The notes beneath the pieces were generated by a model that saw only the letters and a program-made list of their open reading frames with translations, did no database searches and had not been told where the DNA came from. The translations under genes were made by a program, and so were the position numbers. A stretch of DNA of 9,719 nt from Oscillospiraceae bacterium (GTDB lineage Bacteria; Bacillota; Clostridia; Oscillospirales; Ruminococcaceae): the NCBI GenBank assembly GCA_003516865.1, contig DPBR01000026.1:16678-26396 (forward strand), read 5' to 3'. Positions 1 through 7,939 of the stretch are shown here, piece after piece; the stretch's first letter is position 1, and every line of letters begins with the position of its first letter.

Positions 1-723
1 CAGGCGGCTTATTATGAAATGTACGGCCCCGCGGGTGTGAAAACGCTTTATAAAACGCAGGAATACGCGCGTTCAAAGGGAATGTATGTTATCACGGACG
101 GAAAGCGCAACGATATCGGAACGACAATGGAAGCGTATGCTACCGCGCACCTCGGCAAGGTTAAAATCGGCGGCAGCGAGTTTGAGCCGTTCCTTGGCGA
201 CGCGCTCACAGTTAACGGTTATCTCGGAAGCGACGGCATAAAGCCGCTTCTCAAGGTTTGCGCCGAGAACGACAAGGGTATCTTCGTCCTTGCAAAAACC
301 TCGAACCCCTCAAGCGGCGAGCTTCAGGACAGGCTCATCGACGGCGAGCCTATTTATGAGGTTATGGGCAAAATGTGCGAGAAATGGGGCGAGGAACTCC
401 CCGGAGTTTACGGTTACAGCGGCGTTGGAGCGGTTGTCGGAGCGACTTATCCCGAACAGATTAAAACCCTTCGCAAGCTGCTTCCGAACACGTTCTTCCT
501 TATCCCCGGCTACGGCGCTCAGGGAGCGTCCGCGGCGGATATCGCGGGCGCGTTTGATGAAAACGGTCTTGGCGGCATCGTAAACAGCTCAAGAGGCATT
601 ATGTGCGCTTATCAGAAACAGAAATGCAGCGAGCACGAATTCGCTGAGGCGGCACGCAGAGAGGCTATCCGTATGCGTGACGAAATTATGGCGCAGGTCG
701 GAAAAATCGTTATTAACGGTTAA
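1..723 (+). CDS. pyrF: Orotidine 5'-phosphate decarboxylase, type 2 (5'-truncated)
   Basis: Decarboxylates OMP to UMP, the last step of de novo pyrimidine synthesis; cytoplasmic. The reading frame is open from base 1 (first codons Q-A-A-Y-Y-E-M), so the N-terminus lies upstream; 240 residues are present against about 270-310 for the type-2 family. The catalytic D-x-K-x-x-D signature is seen as D-G-K-R-N-D at bases 97-114 and is followed by I-G-T-T-M-E-A-Y-A. Downstream come the family markers K-T-S-N-P-S-S-G-E-L, G-Y-S-G-V-G-A-V-V-G-A-T, the phosphate-binding region I-P-G-Y-G-A-Q-G and V-N-S-S-R-G-I. The ATG at 19 is internal, not the start, because coding similarity continues upstream of it. 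The stop codon overlaps the carA ribosome binding site. Identification is secure; only the missing start is uncertain. Confidence 0.96.
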   Translation, partial: QAAYYEMYGPAGVKTLYKTQEYARSKGMYVITDGKRNDIGTTMEAYATAHLGKVKIGGSEFEPFLGDALTVNGYLGSDGIKPLLKVCAENDKGIFVLAKTSNPSSGELQDRLIDGEPIYEVMGKMCEKWGEELPGVYGYSGVGAVVGATYPEQIKTLRKLLPNTFFLIPGYGAQGASAADIAGAFDENGLGGIVNSSRGIMCAYQKQKCSEHEFAEAARREAIRMRDEIMAQVGKIVING

Positions 724-727
724 GGAG
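722..727 (+). promoter_or_regulatory. Ribosome binding site of carA
   Basis: AAGGAG sits six bases before the ATG at 734 and overlaps the pyrF stop codon. It decides the carA start at 734 rather than at an in-frame ATG at 677 inside pyrF, and it suggests coupled termination and re-initiation. Confidence 0.8.
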
Positions 728-733
728 CAGAAA

Positions 734-1825
734 ATGATATTTCAGAACAAAAAGAAAGCGAGTCTTGTCCTTGCAAACGGCGAGGTTTTCGAGGGAAAAT
801 CGTTCGGCGCTGAGGGAAAGGTTCTCGGAGAAATCGTCTTTACAACCGCTATGACGGGTTATCAGGAAACGCTTACAGACCCTTCCTACTGCGGGCAGAT
901 TATCACGCAGACGTTCCCGCTTATCGGAAACTACGGCGTGAACAGTATCGACCCCGAAAGCAACGGAAGCGTTGTCGCGGGCTATATCGTGCGCGAATAC
1001 TGCGATTTCCCGTCAAATTTCCGCTGCGAGGGCAATCTCAACGATTACATAGCTTCTTACGGCATTATCGGTATATATGATATCGATACGAGAAGGCTTA
1101 CGAGAATTATCCGCGAAACGGGCGTTATGAACGGCGCTATCGTATGCGGGGATTTCGACAGGGACGCGATTCTCGAAGAAATCAGAAATTATAAGGAAGA
1201 ACCGCCCGTCCCGAAAGTAAGCGTTAAGGAAATGCAGGTTTTCAAGGCGGAAAACCCCGTTCGCGACGTCGTTCTCATAGACTACGGATATAAGTTCAAC
1301 ATCAGAAGAGAGCTTCTGAAGCGCGGCTGCAACGTCACCGTCGTTCCGCACAACACGTCTGCCGAGGAAATCAAGGCGCTTAATCCCGACGGAATTATGC
1401 TCTCGAACGGCCCCGGCGACCCTCAGCAAAATCCCGACGCGATAAATACGCTCAGAGAGCTTATTCCCGCGCAAATACCCACTTTCGGAATTTGCCTCGG
1501 TCATCAGCTTCTTGCGCTCGCAAACGGCGCTTCCACGATGAAAATGAAGTATGGTCACCGCGGCGGAAATCAGCCCGTCAAGGATATCGCAATCGACCGC
1601 ACGTTCATCACTTCGCAGAACCACGGTTATGCCGTCGTCGCGGACACGCTCCCCGAAAATATCGGCGAAATCAGCCACATCAACAACAACGACGGCACCT
1701 GCGAGGGTATCCGCTATAAAAACGCGCCCGCGTTTACGGTTCAGTTTCACCCCGAGGCATGCGGCGGTCCGCACGATACGTCGTATTTGTTCGATGAATT
1801 TATCAAGCTGATGGAGGGTAAATGA
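734..1825 (+). CDS. carA: Carbamoyl-phosphate synthase small (glutaminase) subunit
   Basis: Hydrolyses glutamine and passes ammonia to CarB for carbamoyl phosphate synthesis. The 363-residue length fits the family. Residues 1-150 are the CarA-specific N-terminal domain, with T-G-Y-Q-E-T-L-T-D-P-S-Y at 41-52 and Y-D-I-D-T-R-R-L-T-R at 115-124. Residues 178-360 are a class I glutamine amidotransferase domain with L-S-N-G-P-G-D-P (223-230), the nucleophile elbow F-G-I-C-L-G-H-Q (Cys254), S-Q-N-H-G-Y-A and the His339/Glu341 pair in H-P-E-A. All triad residues are present, so the enzyme should be active. The family's usual S-P-G-P after H-P-E-A reads C-G-G-P, a minor change. The start at 734 is chosen on its AAGGAG site; the longer in-frame ATG at 677 would add 19 unconserved residues. 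One base separates its stop codon from carB. Confidence 0.97.
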   Translation: MIFQNKKKASLVLANGEVFEGKSFGAEGKVLGEIVFTTAMTGYQETLTDPSYCGQIITQTFPLIGNYGVNSIDPESNGSVVAGYIVREYCDFPSNFRCEGNLNDYIASYGIIGIYDIDTRRLTRIIRETGVMNGAIVCGDFDRDAILEEIRNYKEEPPVPKVSVKEMQVFKAENPVRDVVLIDYGYKFNIRRELLKRGCNVTVVPHNTSAEEIKALNPDGIMLSNGPGDPQQNPDAINTLRELIPAQIPTFGICLGHQLLALANGASTMKMKYGHRGGNQPVKDIAIDRTFITSQNHGYAVVADTLPENIGEISHINNNDGTCEGIRYKNAPAFTVQFHPEACGGPHDTSYLFDEFIKLMEGK

Positions 1826-1826
1826 T

Positions 1827-4800
1827 ATGCCGCTGAGAAGTGATATAAAAAAAGTCCTTGTAATCGGTTCGGGACCTATCGTTATCGGACAGGCAGCCGA
1901 ATTTGACTATGCGGGAACGCAGGCTTGCCGCGCCCTCAAAGCAGAGGGGCTGGAAGTCGTTCTCATAAATTCAAACCCCGCCACAATTATGACGGACAAG
2001 CATATGGCGGATAAAATCTATATCGAGCCGCTTACGCTTGACGTCGTTAAGCGCGTTATCGAGATTGAAAAGCCCGATTCCGTTCTGTCGAACCTCGGCG
2101 GTCAGACTGCGCTTACACTTTCTATGCAGCTCGCGGAAAGCGGTTTTCTCGCGGAACACGGCGTAAAGCTCCTCGGCTCTAACCCTGAAACCATTCACAA
2201 AGCCGAGGACAGACAGGCTTTCAAGGATACAATGGAAGCAATCGGTCAGCCGTGTATTCCGTCAAAGGTTGTTGAGAACATCGACGACGCTATGGCTTTC
2301 GCGGAGGAAATCGGTTATCCCGTTATCGTTCGTCCCGCGTTCACTCTCGGAGGAACGGGCGGCGGTATCGCCGAAACCCGCGAGGAGCTTCACGAAATAG
2401 CAACGAACGGTCTGCGCCTTTCGCCGATTACGCAAATTCTCGTTGAGAAGTGCATTGCGGGCTGGAAAGAAATCGAGTTCGAGGTTATCCGCGACAGCAA
2501 AAATAACGTCATAACCGTCTGCTCGATGGAGAATTTCGACCCCGTGGGCGTTCACACAGGCGATTCTATCGTTGTCGCGCCGTGCGTTACGCTTGCGGAT
2601 AAGGAATATCAGATGCTCAGAACCGCCGCGCTCGACATCATTCAGGCGCTCAAGGTTGAGGGCGGCTGCAACTGTCAGTTCGCGCTAAAGCCCGACAGCT
2701 TCGACTATGCCGTTATCGAGGTTAACCCGCGCGTTTCGCGCTCGTCCGCGCTCGCTTCAAAGGCTACCGGTTATCCGATAGCGAAGGTTGCGGCGAGAAT
2801 TGCTGTTGGCTATACGCTCGATGAAATCGTAAATCAGGTCACGGGAAAGACTTATGCCGCTTTCGAGCCTGCGCTCGACTATCTTGTCGTAAAATTCCCG
2901 AAATGGCCTTTCGATAAGTTTGTTTACGCGAAGAAAACCCTCGGTACTCAGATGAAGGCGACAGGCGAAATTATGGCTATCGCGCCGTCGTTCGAGGCGG
3001 GTATGATGAAGGCTGTGCGCTCAATTGAACTCGGAATGGACACCCTTACAAAGCGCGATTTCACCGAGCTTTCCGATGATGAAGTCGAGAAGAAGCTCGG
3101 TGACGTAGACGTTGACAGAGCGTTCTGCGTGTTCGAGGCGCTGAAGCGCGGCATCTCAATCGACAAAATCCACGAAATCACCAAAATCGACAAGTGGTTC
3201 ATCGCGAAGCTCAATAATCTCGTTCAGCTTGAAAAATGGCTCGCGGAGGGCGAACTCACAGCCGAAAAGTACGAAACCGCGAAGAAATACTGCTATCTCG
3301 ACAGCACAATCGAGCGTATTTCCGGACAGAAATGCCCCGAAAAGAAGCTTGCGGTGTACAAGATGGTCGATACCTGCGCGGCTGAATTTTCCGCGGAAAC
3401 GCCTTATTTCTACAACGATTTCGACGAGGAGAACGAGGCTGCCGAATTTATCGAGCAGCACCCCTCCGACAAGAAAAAAGTCATCGTTTTCGGCTCAGGT
3501 CCTATCAGAATAGGGCAGGGTATCGAGTTCGACTACTGCTCCGTTCACTGCGTCTGGACGCTCAAGGAAGAAGGCTGCGAGGCGATTATCTGCAACAATA
3601 ACCCCGAAACCGTTTCAACCGACTTCGATACAGGCAATCGTCTTTACTTCGACCCGCTTACAAAAGAGGACGTTGAGGCGCTTATCGCGACCGAAAAGCC
3701 GTATGGCTGCGTGGTTCAGTTCGGCGGTCAGACCGCGATTAAGCTCACGAAGCACCTCACGGAAATGGGCGTGCGTATTCTCGGCACTCAGGCTGCGGAT
3801 ATCGACGCGGCTGAGGACAGAGAGCTGTTTGACGAGCTTCTTGAAAAGTGCAATATCCCGCGTCCAAAGGGCGAAACCGTCTTTACCGAGGAAGAAGCCC
3901 TCAAAGCCGCGAACGAACTCGGTTATCCCGTGCTTCTGCGCCCGTCATACGTTCTCGGCGGTCAGAATATGATTATTGCACACGCGGATTCCGACGTTTC
4001 GGAATATATGAAGATTATCACCTCTCACGAGCTTGAAAATCCCGTTCTTATCGATAAATATATGATGGGAACGGAAGTCGAGGTTGACGCAATCTGCGAC
4101 GGCGAGGATTTCGTTATCCCCGGAATTATGGAGCACGTTGAGCGCGCGGGTATCCACTCCGGCGACTCAATCTCCATTTACCCCTGCCAGAACCTTTCCG
4201 CGCACATCAAGAAGGTTATCGTCGATTACACCGAAAAACTCGCGAAAGCGCTCCACGTTATCGGTCTTGTAAACATTCAGTATGTCGTATATAACCATGA
4301 GGTTTATGTTATCGAGGTAAATCCGCGTTCTTCGAGAACCGTGCCTTATATAAGCAAGGTTACGGGCGTTCCGATGGTTGACCTCGCGACAAAGATTATT
4401 CTCGGCAAAAAGCTCAAGGATATGGGCTATAAGAGCGGTCTTTACCCCGAAGCGGCTTATATCGCGGTTAAAGTTCCCGTGTTCAGCTTCGAGAAGCTCC
4501 ACGACGTCGATAACCAGCTCGGTCCGGAAATGAAGTCAACGGGCGAATGTCTTGGTATCGCGAAAACATTCGGCGACGCGCTTTATAAGGGGCTTGTGGC
4601 TGCGGGATACCGCTTTACCGACCCGAAAGTCGGCAAAAACCCCGATTCCCCCGACGGAACTTACGGCGTTCTCATCTCCGTCCGCGACAGCGACAAGAAC
4701 GACGTTATCGAAATCGCTTCCAGATTTGAGGCGCTTGGCTTCAAGATTTACGCGACGGGCGGCACGGCTTCCGTTCTCAACAGGAATATGATTGCCGCGA

Positions 4801-5057
4801 ACCACGTTTACAGAATTCACGAGGAACAAGAGCCTAACGTCATAACTTTGCTTGAAAGCGGCGAGATAAACTACGTTATCTCAACGTCCGAAACGGGAAG
4901 AAAGCCCTCGCTCGACAGCGTTCGTATGAGAAGAAAGGCGGTTGAGCGCTCTATCGTCTGCCTTACCGCAATCGATACCGCAAACGCGCTTCTCGACTGC
5001 CTTGAGGCAAGGCGCAGCATCGAGGATATCGAACTTGTCGATATTACCAAAATATGA
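1827..5057 (+). CDS. carB: Carbamoyl-phosphate synthase large subunit
   Basis: Makes carbamoyl phosphate from bicarbonate, two ATP and ammonia delivered by CarA. At 1076 residues it matches the usual full length. The protein shows the ancient internal duplication: G-S-G-P-I-V-I-G-Q-A-A-E-F-D-Y at 14-28 and G-S-G-P-I-R-I-G-Q-G-I-E-F-D-Y at 556-570. The first ATP-grasp half (carboxyphosphate) has Arg129 in A-E-D-R, Arg169 in V-R-P-A-F-T-L-G-G-T-G-G-G and E-V-N-P-R-V-S-R-S-S near 298-307. Residues about 400-545 are the oligomerisation region. The second half (carbamoyl phosphate) has A-E-D-R-E (662-666), R-P-S-Y-V-L-G-G-Q-N-M-I-I-A (705-718) and E-V-N-P-R-S-S-R (830-837). Residues about 943-1070 form the MGS-like allosteric domain, with S-V-R-D-S-D-K and A-T-G-G-T-A (976-981). 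GGAGGGT at 1813-1819 precedes the start. Its stop overlaps the next gene as ATGA. Confidence 0.98.
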   Translation: MPLRSDIKKVLVIGSGPIVIGQAAEFDYAGTQACRALKAEGLEVVLINSNPATIMTDKHMADKIYIEPLTLDVVKRVIEIEKPDSVLSNLGGQTALTLSMQLAESGFLAEHGVKLLGSNPETIHKAEDRQAFKDTMEAIGQPCIPSKVVENIDDAMAFAEEIGYPVIVRPAFTLGGTGGGIAETREELHEIATNGLRLSPITQILVEKCIAGWKEIEFEVIRDSKNNVITVCSMENFDPVGVHTGDSIVVAPCVTLADKEYQMLRTAALDIIQALKVEGGCNCQFALKPDSFDYAVIEVNPRVSRSSALASKATGYPIAKVAARIAVGYTLDEIVNQVTGKTYAAFEPALDYLVVKFPKWPFDKFVYAKKTLGTQMKATGEIMAIAPSFEAGMMKAVRSIELGMDTLTKRDFTELSDDEVEKKLGDVDVDRAFCVFEALKRGISIDKIHEITKIDKWFIAKLNNLVQLEKWLAEGELTAEKYETAKKYCYLDSTIERISGQKCPEKKLAVYKMVDTCAAEFSAETPYFYNDFDEENEAAEFIEQHPSDKKKVIVFGSGPIRIGQGIEFDYCSVHCVWTLKEEGCEAIICNNNPETVSTDFDTGNRLYFDPLTKEDVEALIATEKPYGCVVQFGGQTAIKLTKHLTEMGVRILGTQAADIDAAEDRELFDELLEKCNIPRPKGETVFTEEEALKAANELGYPVLLRPSYVLGGQNMIIAHADSDVSEYMKIITSHELENPVLIDKYMMGTEVEVDAICDGEDFVIPGIMEHVERAGIHSGDSISIYPCQNLSAHIKKVIVDYTEKLAKALHVIGLVNIQYVVYNHEVYVIEVNPRSSRTVPYISKVTGVPMVDLATKIILGKKLKDMGYKSGLYPEAAYIAVKVPVFSFEKLHDVDNQLGPEMKSTGECLGIAKTFGDALYKGLVAAGYRFTDPKVGKNPDSPDGTYGVLISVRDSDKNDVIEIASRFEALGFKIYATGGTASVLNRNMIAANHVYRIHEEQEPNVITLLESGEINYVISTSETGRKPSLDSVRMRRKAVERSIVCLTAIDTANALLDCLEARRSIEDIELVDITKI

Positions 5058-5587
5058 AATTAGGCAAAATAACCGTTTGCCGTTCCTACAAGCCGTCGCG
5101 GATTATCTGCGATGTGATATCGCTCGCGGAAACTGCGGTTATCCTTTATTTAACGGGGCATTTTATTAACGGTGAGAATATCGTTCGGGAGAATATTTCC
5201 GCAGCGCTTGTTTTTCCCGCGCTCGCAATCGGTATTATCGCCGTTTACGCCGTTCTGACGCTTAAAAATCACCAGTTTAAAAAATACGATATCACCAAGA
5301 AGAACGCGCAGGAAATCTACGATTGGTACGCTTTTTCGGTTTCTCTCGTGAAGCTTCCCGCGCTTCTGATTGTTTTTGAGAGTATGCTCACTTTTCAGGA
5401 GATAACGCTTGGAATTGCGGTTAATCTTCTGAATTTAAGGCTGCTTTTGTATGCCGTGCTGATTGCGGTTATAATAAGAATGGCGGTTCACCGTGTGAAA
5501 ACGCTCGCCCGAAAGGAAACCGCTTCGGACGCAACCCGCGTTCGTGCGGTTGCTGTTGATGAAAACGATGAAAAGGAGAAGAAATGA
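5054..5587 (+). CDS. Unrecognised four-helix membrane protein within the pyr operon
   Basis: I do not recognise a family. The 177-residue product has four hydrophobic stretches at about 17-38, 48-70, 92-112 and 118-144. Positive residues cluster at the N-terminus, in the 71-84 loop (K-N-H-Q-F-K-K-Y-D-I-T-K-K) and after helix 4 (H-R-V-K-T-L-A-R-K), so the positive-inside rule predicts four transmembrane helices with both termini in the cytoplasm. The tail from about 150 to 177 is polar and ends in an acidic-lysine run. No signal peptide, cysteine motif or catalytic motif is evident. The ATG lies inside the end of carB (ATGA) and has no clear Shine-Dalgarno sequence, so translation probably depends on ribosomes finishing carB. 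Its own stop overlaps the pyrK start in the same way. There is no other good start in the frame before residue 110. The gene looks real because its codon use matches its neighbours and both junctions are tightly packed. Confidence 0.82.
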   Translation: MKLGKITVCRSYKPSRIICDVISLAETAVILYLTGHFINGENIVRENISAALVFPALAIGIIAVYAVLTLKNHQFKKYDITKKNAQEIYDWYAFSVSLVKLPALLIVFESMLTFQEITLGIAVNLLNLRLLLYAVLIAVIIRMAVHRVKTLARKETASDATRVRAVAVDENDEKEKK

Positions 5588-6357
5588 GCTATTTTTGCGG
5601 AAAATATCCCATTATCGAACGAAAAACCCTCGCAAAGGGAATTTATTCCATTGTTGTGGACGCGCCGGAGCTTGCCGACGAGGCGGAGCCGGGTCAGTTC
5701 GCGAATATCGGCGTTTCCGGATTTACCCTGCGCAGACCTATTTCAATCTGCGAAATAAACAAGGAGGACGGTACGCTTCGCTTCGTTTTCGAGGTTCGCG
5801 GAAAGGGTACGGCGGAGCTTTCGCGCTATGTCGAGGGCGAAAGCCTCGATATCCTCGGTCCTTTAGGCAACGGCTTCCGTATTCCCGAGGGCAAGAAAAT
5901 TATCGTTATCGGCGGCGGAATAGGAACTCCTCCGCTTCTCGAAATCGCGCGCAGAACTTCTTCGATGTGTACGGCTATTCTCGGTTTCCGCGACTATTCG
6001 AGAATTATCCTCAACGATGAATTTGAGGAATTCTGCGCGAAAACCGTTGTCTGCACGGACGACGGAAGCGTTGGTTTTCACGGTATGGTTACTCAGCCGC
6101 TCGCCGAGGAACTCAAATCGGGCGATTATGCGCTTGTCTGCGCGTGCGGTCCGCAGCCTATGCTTAAAGCGGTTATCAAAACCTGCGAAGAAAACGGCGT
6201 TCCTTGTCAGGTTTCGCTCGAGCAGAGAATGGGCTGCGGCGTCGGAGCGTGCGTTGTCTGCTCGTGTATGACTGTCAGAAACGGTCAGGAATTCTATTCG
6301 AGAGTCTGCAAGGACGGACCTGTGTTCAATGCCGAGGAGGTTAAATTCGATGGTTGA
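5584..6357 (+). CDS. pyrK: Dihydroorotate dehydrogenase B, electron-transfer subunit
   Basis: Carries electrons from the FMN of PyrD through a [2Fe-2S] cluster and FAD to NAD+, forming the class 1B PyrK-PyrD heterotetramer. The 257-residue length is normal. Residues 1-100 are a ferredoxin-reductase-like FAD domain with the flavin motif L-R-R-P-I-S-I-C at 49-56. The NAD-binding domain has I-V-I-G-G-G-I-G-T-P-P-L at 107-118 and A-C-G-P-Q-P-M-L at 187-194. The cluster ligands are Cys218, Cys223, Cys226 and Cys242 (C-x4-C-x2-C-x15-C), with an extra Cys228 next to the third. AAGGAG at 5573-5578 is five bases before the ATG, and the start overlaps the stop of the membrane protein gene (ATGA). All cofactor sites look intact. 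Confidence 0.97.
   Translation: MSYFCGKYPIIERKTLAKGIYSIVVDAPELADEAEPGQFANIGVSGFTLRRPISICEINKEDGTLRFVFEVRGKGTAELSRYVEGESLDILGPLGNGFRIPEGKKIIVIGGGIGTPPLLEIARRTSSMCTAILGFRDYSRIILNDEFEEFCAKTVVCTDDGSVGFHGMVTQPLAEELKSGDYALVCACGPQPMLKAVIKTCEENGVPCQVSLEQRMGCGVGACVVCSCMTVRNGQEFYSRVCKDGPVFNAEEVKFDG
6334..6340 (+). promoter_or_regulatory. Ribosome binding site of pyrD
   Basis: GAGGAGG lies nine bases before the ATG at 6350, inside the end of pyrK. It favours 6350 over an in-frame ATG at 6329, which would put this site inside the coding region and add seven residues not typical of PyrD. Confidence 0.75.
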
Positions 6358-7261
6358 TTTGTCTGTAAGAATTGCGGGAGTTGATTTCCCGAACCCGGTT
6401 ATCGCCGCTTCCGGAACTTACGGCAACGGCGAGTGCTACACCGATTTATACCCGCTTTCAAAGCTCGGCGGCGTTTCCTGCAAGGGTATGACTATCGAGC
6501 CGAAACTCGGAAATCCCCCGCCGAGAATTGCCGAAACCTACTCAGGCATTCTCAATTCCGTCGGACTTCAGAATATCGGCGTTCACGGATTTATCGAATA
6601 CTATCTTCCCACGCTCAAAGAAGAGGGGAACGTCATCATCGCGAACGTTGCGGGCGCGACCGTTGACGACTATATCGCGGCGGCGGAGGCTCTCGACGCT
6701 TCCGATATCGATATGATTGAGCTGAATATTTCCTGCCCGAACGTTAAGCAGGGCGGCGCTTCTTGGGGCGTTTCCTGCGAGGGCGCGGCGGCGGTTACTT
6801 CCGCGGTCAGACGAGCGACAAAAAAGCCGCTTATCGTAAAGCTCACGCCGAATGTCACCGATATCACGAGCATCGCAAAGGCTGTCGAGGCTGAGGGCGC
6901 GGACTGCATTTCGCTTATCAACACGCTTCTCGGTATGAGAATTGACATCAAATCCCGCCGTCCTATCCTCAGGAACAATATGGGCGGACTCAGCGGTCCC
7001 GCCGTTTTCCCCGTTGCCGTGAGAATGGTCTGGCAGTGCTATAAAGCGGTTAATATACCGATTATTGGTATGGGCGGCGTTTCAACGTGGGAGGACGCTA
7101 TCGAAATGATGCTTGCGGGCGCTTCCGCGGTTCAGATGGGAACGGCGATTTTCACCGACCCTTACGCTCCGCTTAAAGTTATCGAGGGCATCGAGGAATT
7201 TATGGACGAGAACGGCATAAAGTCGCTCGCCGAAATTATCGGTCAGGTGAAGCCGTGGTAA
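6350..7261 (+). CDS. pyrD: Dihydroorotate dehydrogenase B, catalytic subunit
   Basis: FMN enzyme that oxidises dihydroorotate to orotate; with PyrK it uses NAD+ as acceptor, which fits an anaerobe. The 303-residue length is standard for class 1. Visible motifs along the TIM barrel are A-S-G-T-Y-G-N-G-E (20-28), C-K-G-M-T (44-48), N-S-V-G-L-Q-N (69-75), the active-site loop N-I-S-C-P-N-V-K with catalytic-base Cys129, V-K-L-T-P-N (163-168), I-N-T (190-192) and the phosphate site I-I-G-M-G-G-V (238-244). A Cys rather than Ser as base marks class 1, and the adjacent pyrK marks type 1B. The start overlaps the end of pyrK by eight bases and the stop overlaps the next gene by seven, so it is embedded in the operon. 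In many Clostridia pyrE would follow; here it does not. Confidence 0.97.
   Translation: MVDLSVRIAGVDFPNPVIAASGTYGNGECYTDLYPLSKLGGVSCKGMTIEPKLGNPPPRIAETYSGILNSVGLQNIGVHGFIEYYLPTLKEEGNVIIANVAGATVDDYIAAAEALDASDIDMIELNISCPNVKQGGASWGVSCEGAAAVTSAVRRATKKPLIVKLTPNVTDITSIAKAVEAEGADCISLINTLLGMRIDIKSRRPILRNNMGGLSGPAVFPVAVRMVWQCYKAVNIPIIGMGGVSTWEDAIEMMLAGASAVQMGTAIFTDPYAPLKVIEGIEEFMDENGIKSLAEIIGQVKPW
7245..7257 (+). promoter_or_regulatory. Ribosome binding site and GTG start of tcdA, inside pyrD
   Basis: AGGTGA at 7245-7250 precedes a GTG at 7255. There is no ATG in this frame near the conserved N-terminus, so GTG is the only reasonable initiator. Seven bases overlap pyrD, giving a weaker, coupled start than its neighbours. 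Confidence 0.65.
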
Positions 7262-7935
7262 GAGAAGAACTTTCGCGTATCGCAAAGCTTCTCGGCGAAA
7301 GCGCTGTCTGCTCCCTTGAACAGAAGAAAATCGCGGTTTTCGGGCTTGGCGGAGTCGGCGGTCACGCGGCGGAAGCGCTCGTCAGAAGCGGAATAGGAGC
7401 AATTGATATCGTTGACGGCGATTCTGTCGCGCTCTCGAATATCAACAGGCAGCTTATCGCGCTTCACTCAACCGTCGGAAAGAACAAAACAGACGTCTGC
7501 GCGGAACGATTTCTTGATATTAACCCCGAAATAAAACTGAGGAAATTTCCGCTTTTTTTGAACGAGGAAACCGTCGGTAATTTCGATTTTTCGGAATATG
7601 ACTATGTTCTCGACTGCATTGACGATATCCCCGCAAAGGTTCTCCTTGCTTCGGTTTGCGAGCGGCTCGGCGTTCGGCTGATTAGCTCGATGGGCGCGGG
7701 AAATAAGCTCAATCCTATGGGGTTTAAGGTCGCGGATATCTACGAAACGTCTGTGTGTCCGCTTGCAAGGGCTATGCGCGCGCGGCTCAGAAAAGCGGGC
7801 GTTGAGCGGCTTTGCGTTGTTTACTCAACGGAAGAGCCGGTTATCACGGAACGCGTTCCCGCTTCCTGCGCGTATGTGCCGTCCGCGGCGGGTCTGCTTA
7901 TGGCTTCGGTTGTCATTGACGAGTTAACGAGGTAA
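7255..7935 (+). CDS. tcdA: tRNA threonylcarbamoyladenosine dehydratase (E1/ThiF-like)
   Basis: Member of the ThiF/MoeB/E1 superfamily. TcdA (YgdL/CsdL) uses ATP to cyclise t6A37 in ANN-decoding tRNAs to ct6A. The 226-residue protein has L-G-E-S-A-V near the N-terminus, the nucleotide-binding G-L-G-G-V-G at 30-35, Asp54 after the second strand, the ATP-contact S-N-I-N-R-Q-L-I-A-L-H-S-T-V-G-K-N-K (61-78) and L-D-C-I-D-D at 119-124. TcdA-specific features are S-S-M-G-A-G-N-K-L-N-P (144-154) and D-I-Y-E-T-S-V-C-P-L-A-R (161-172). The superfamily's zinc-binding CxxC pairs are absent, as in TcdA and unlike MoeB or ThiF. It is shorter than the E. coli protein (about 268 residues), mainly through short loops near the C-terminus. 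The start is GTG, overlapping pyrD. The gene has no obvious link to pyrimidine synthesis; co-transcription is the only visible connection. Confidence 0.9.
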   Translation: MVREELSRIAKLLGESAVCSLEQKKIAVFGLGGVGGHAAEALVRSGIGAIDIVDGDSVALSNINRQLIALHSTVGKNKTDVCAERFLDINPEIKLRKFPLFLNEETVGNFDFSEYDYVLDCIDDIPAKVLLASVCERLGVRLISSMGAGNKLNPMGFKVADIYETSVCPLARAMRARLRKAGVERLCVVYSTEEPVITERVPASCAYVPSAAGLLMASVVIDELTR

Positions 7936-7939
7936 AATA

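Noticed and set aside
677..733. Longer carA start at the in-frame ATG at 677
   Set aside because: It would run 47 bases into pyrF and add basic, unconserved residues; the ATG at 734 has a well-placed AAGGAG and yields the normal CarA N-terminus.
1013..1774. A 253-codon open frame on the minus strand across carA
   Set aside because: It lies wholly antisense to a clearly intact carA, has no recognisable domain, and is a by-product of the biased codon use that also opens several other antisense frames in carB, pyrK and pyrD.
1848..3580. Direct repeat between the 5' part and the middle of carB
   Set aside because: This is the ancient internal duplication of the two ATP-grasp halves found in all CarB proteins, not a recent repeat or mobile element.
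5544..6020. A 158-codon plus-strand frame overlapping the start of pyrK
   Set aside because: Its product is arginine-rich and low-complexity in style, typical of an off-frame reading of a real gene, and pyrK in the other frame has every expected motif.
6329..6349. Longer pyrD start at 6329
   Set aside because: The strong GAGGAGG site would be inside the coding region, and the conserved PyrD N-terminus begins with M-V-D-L at 6350.
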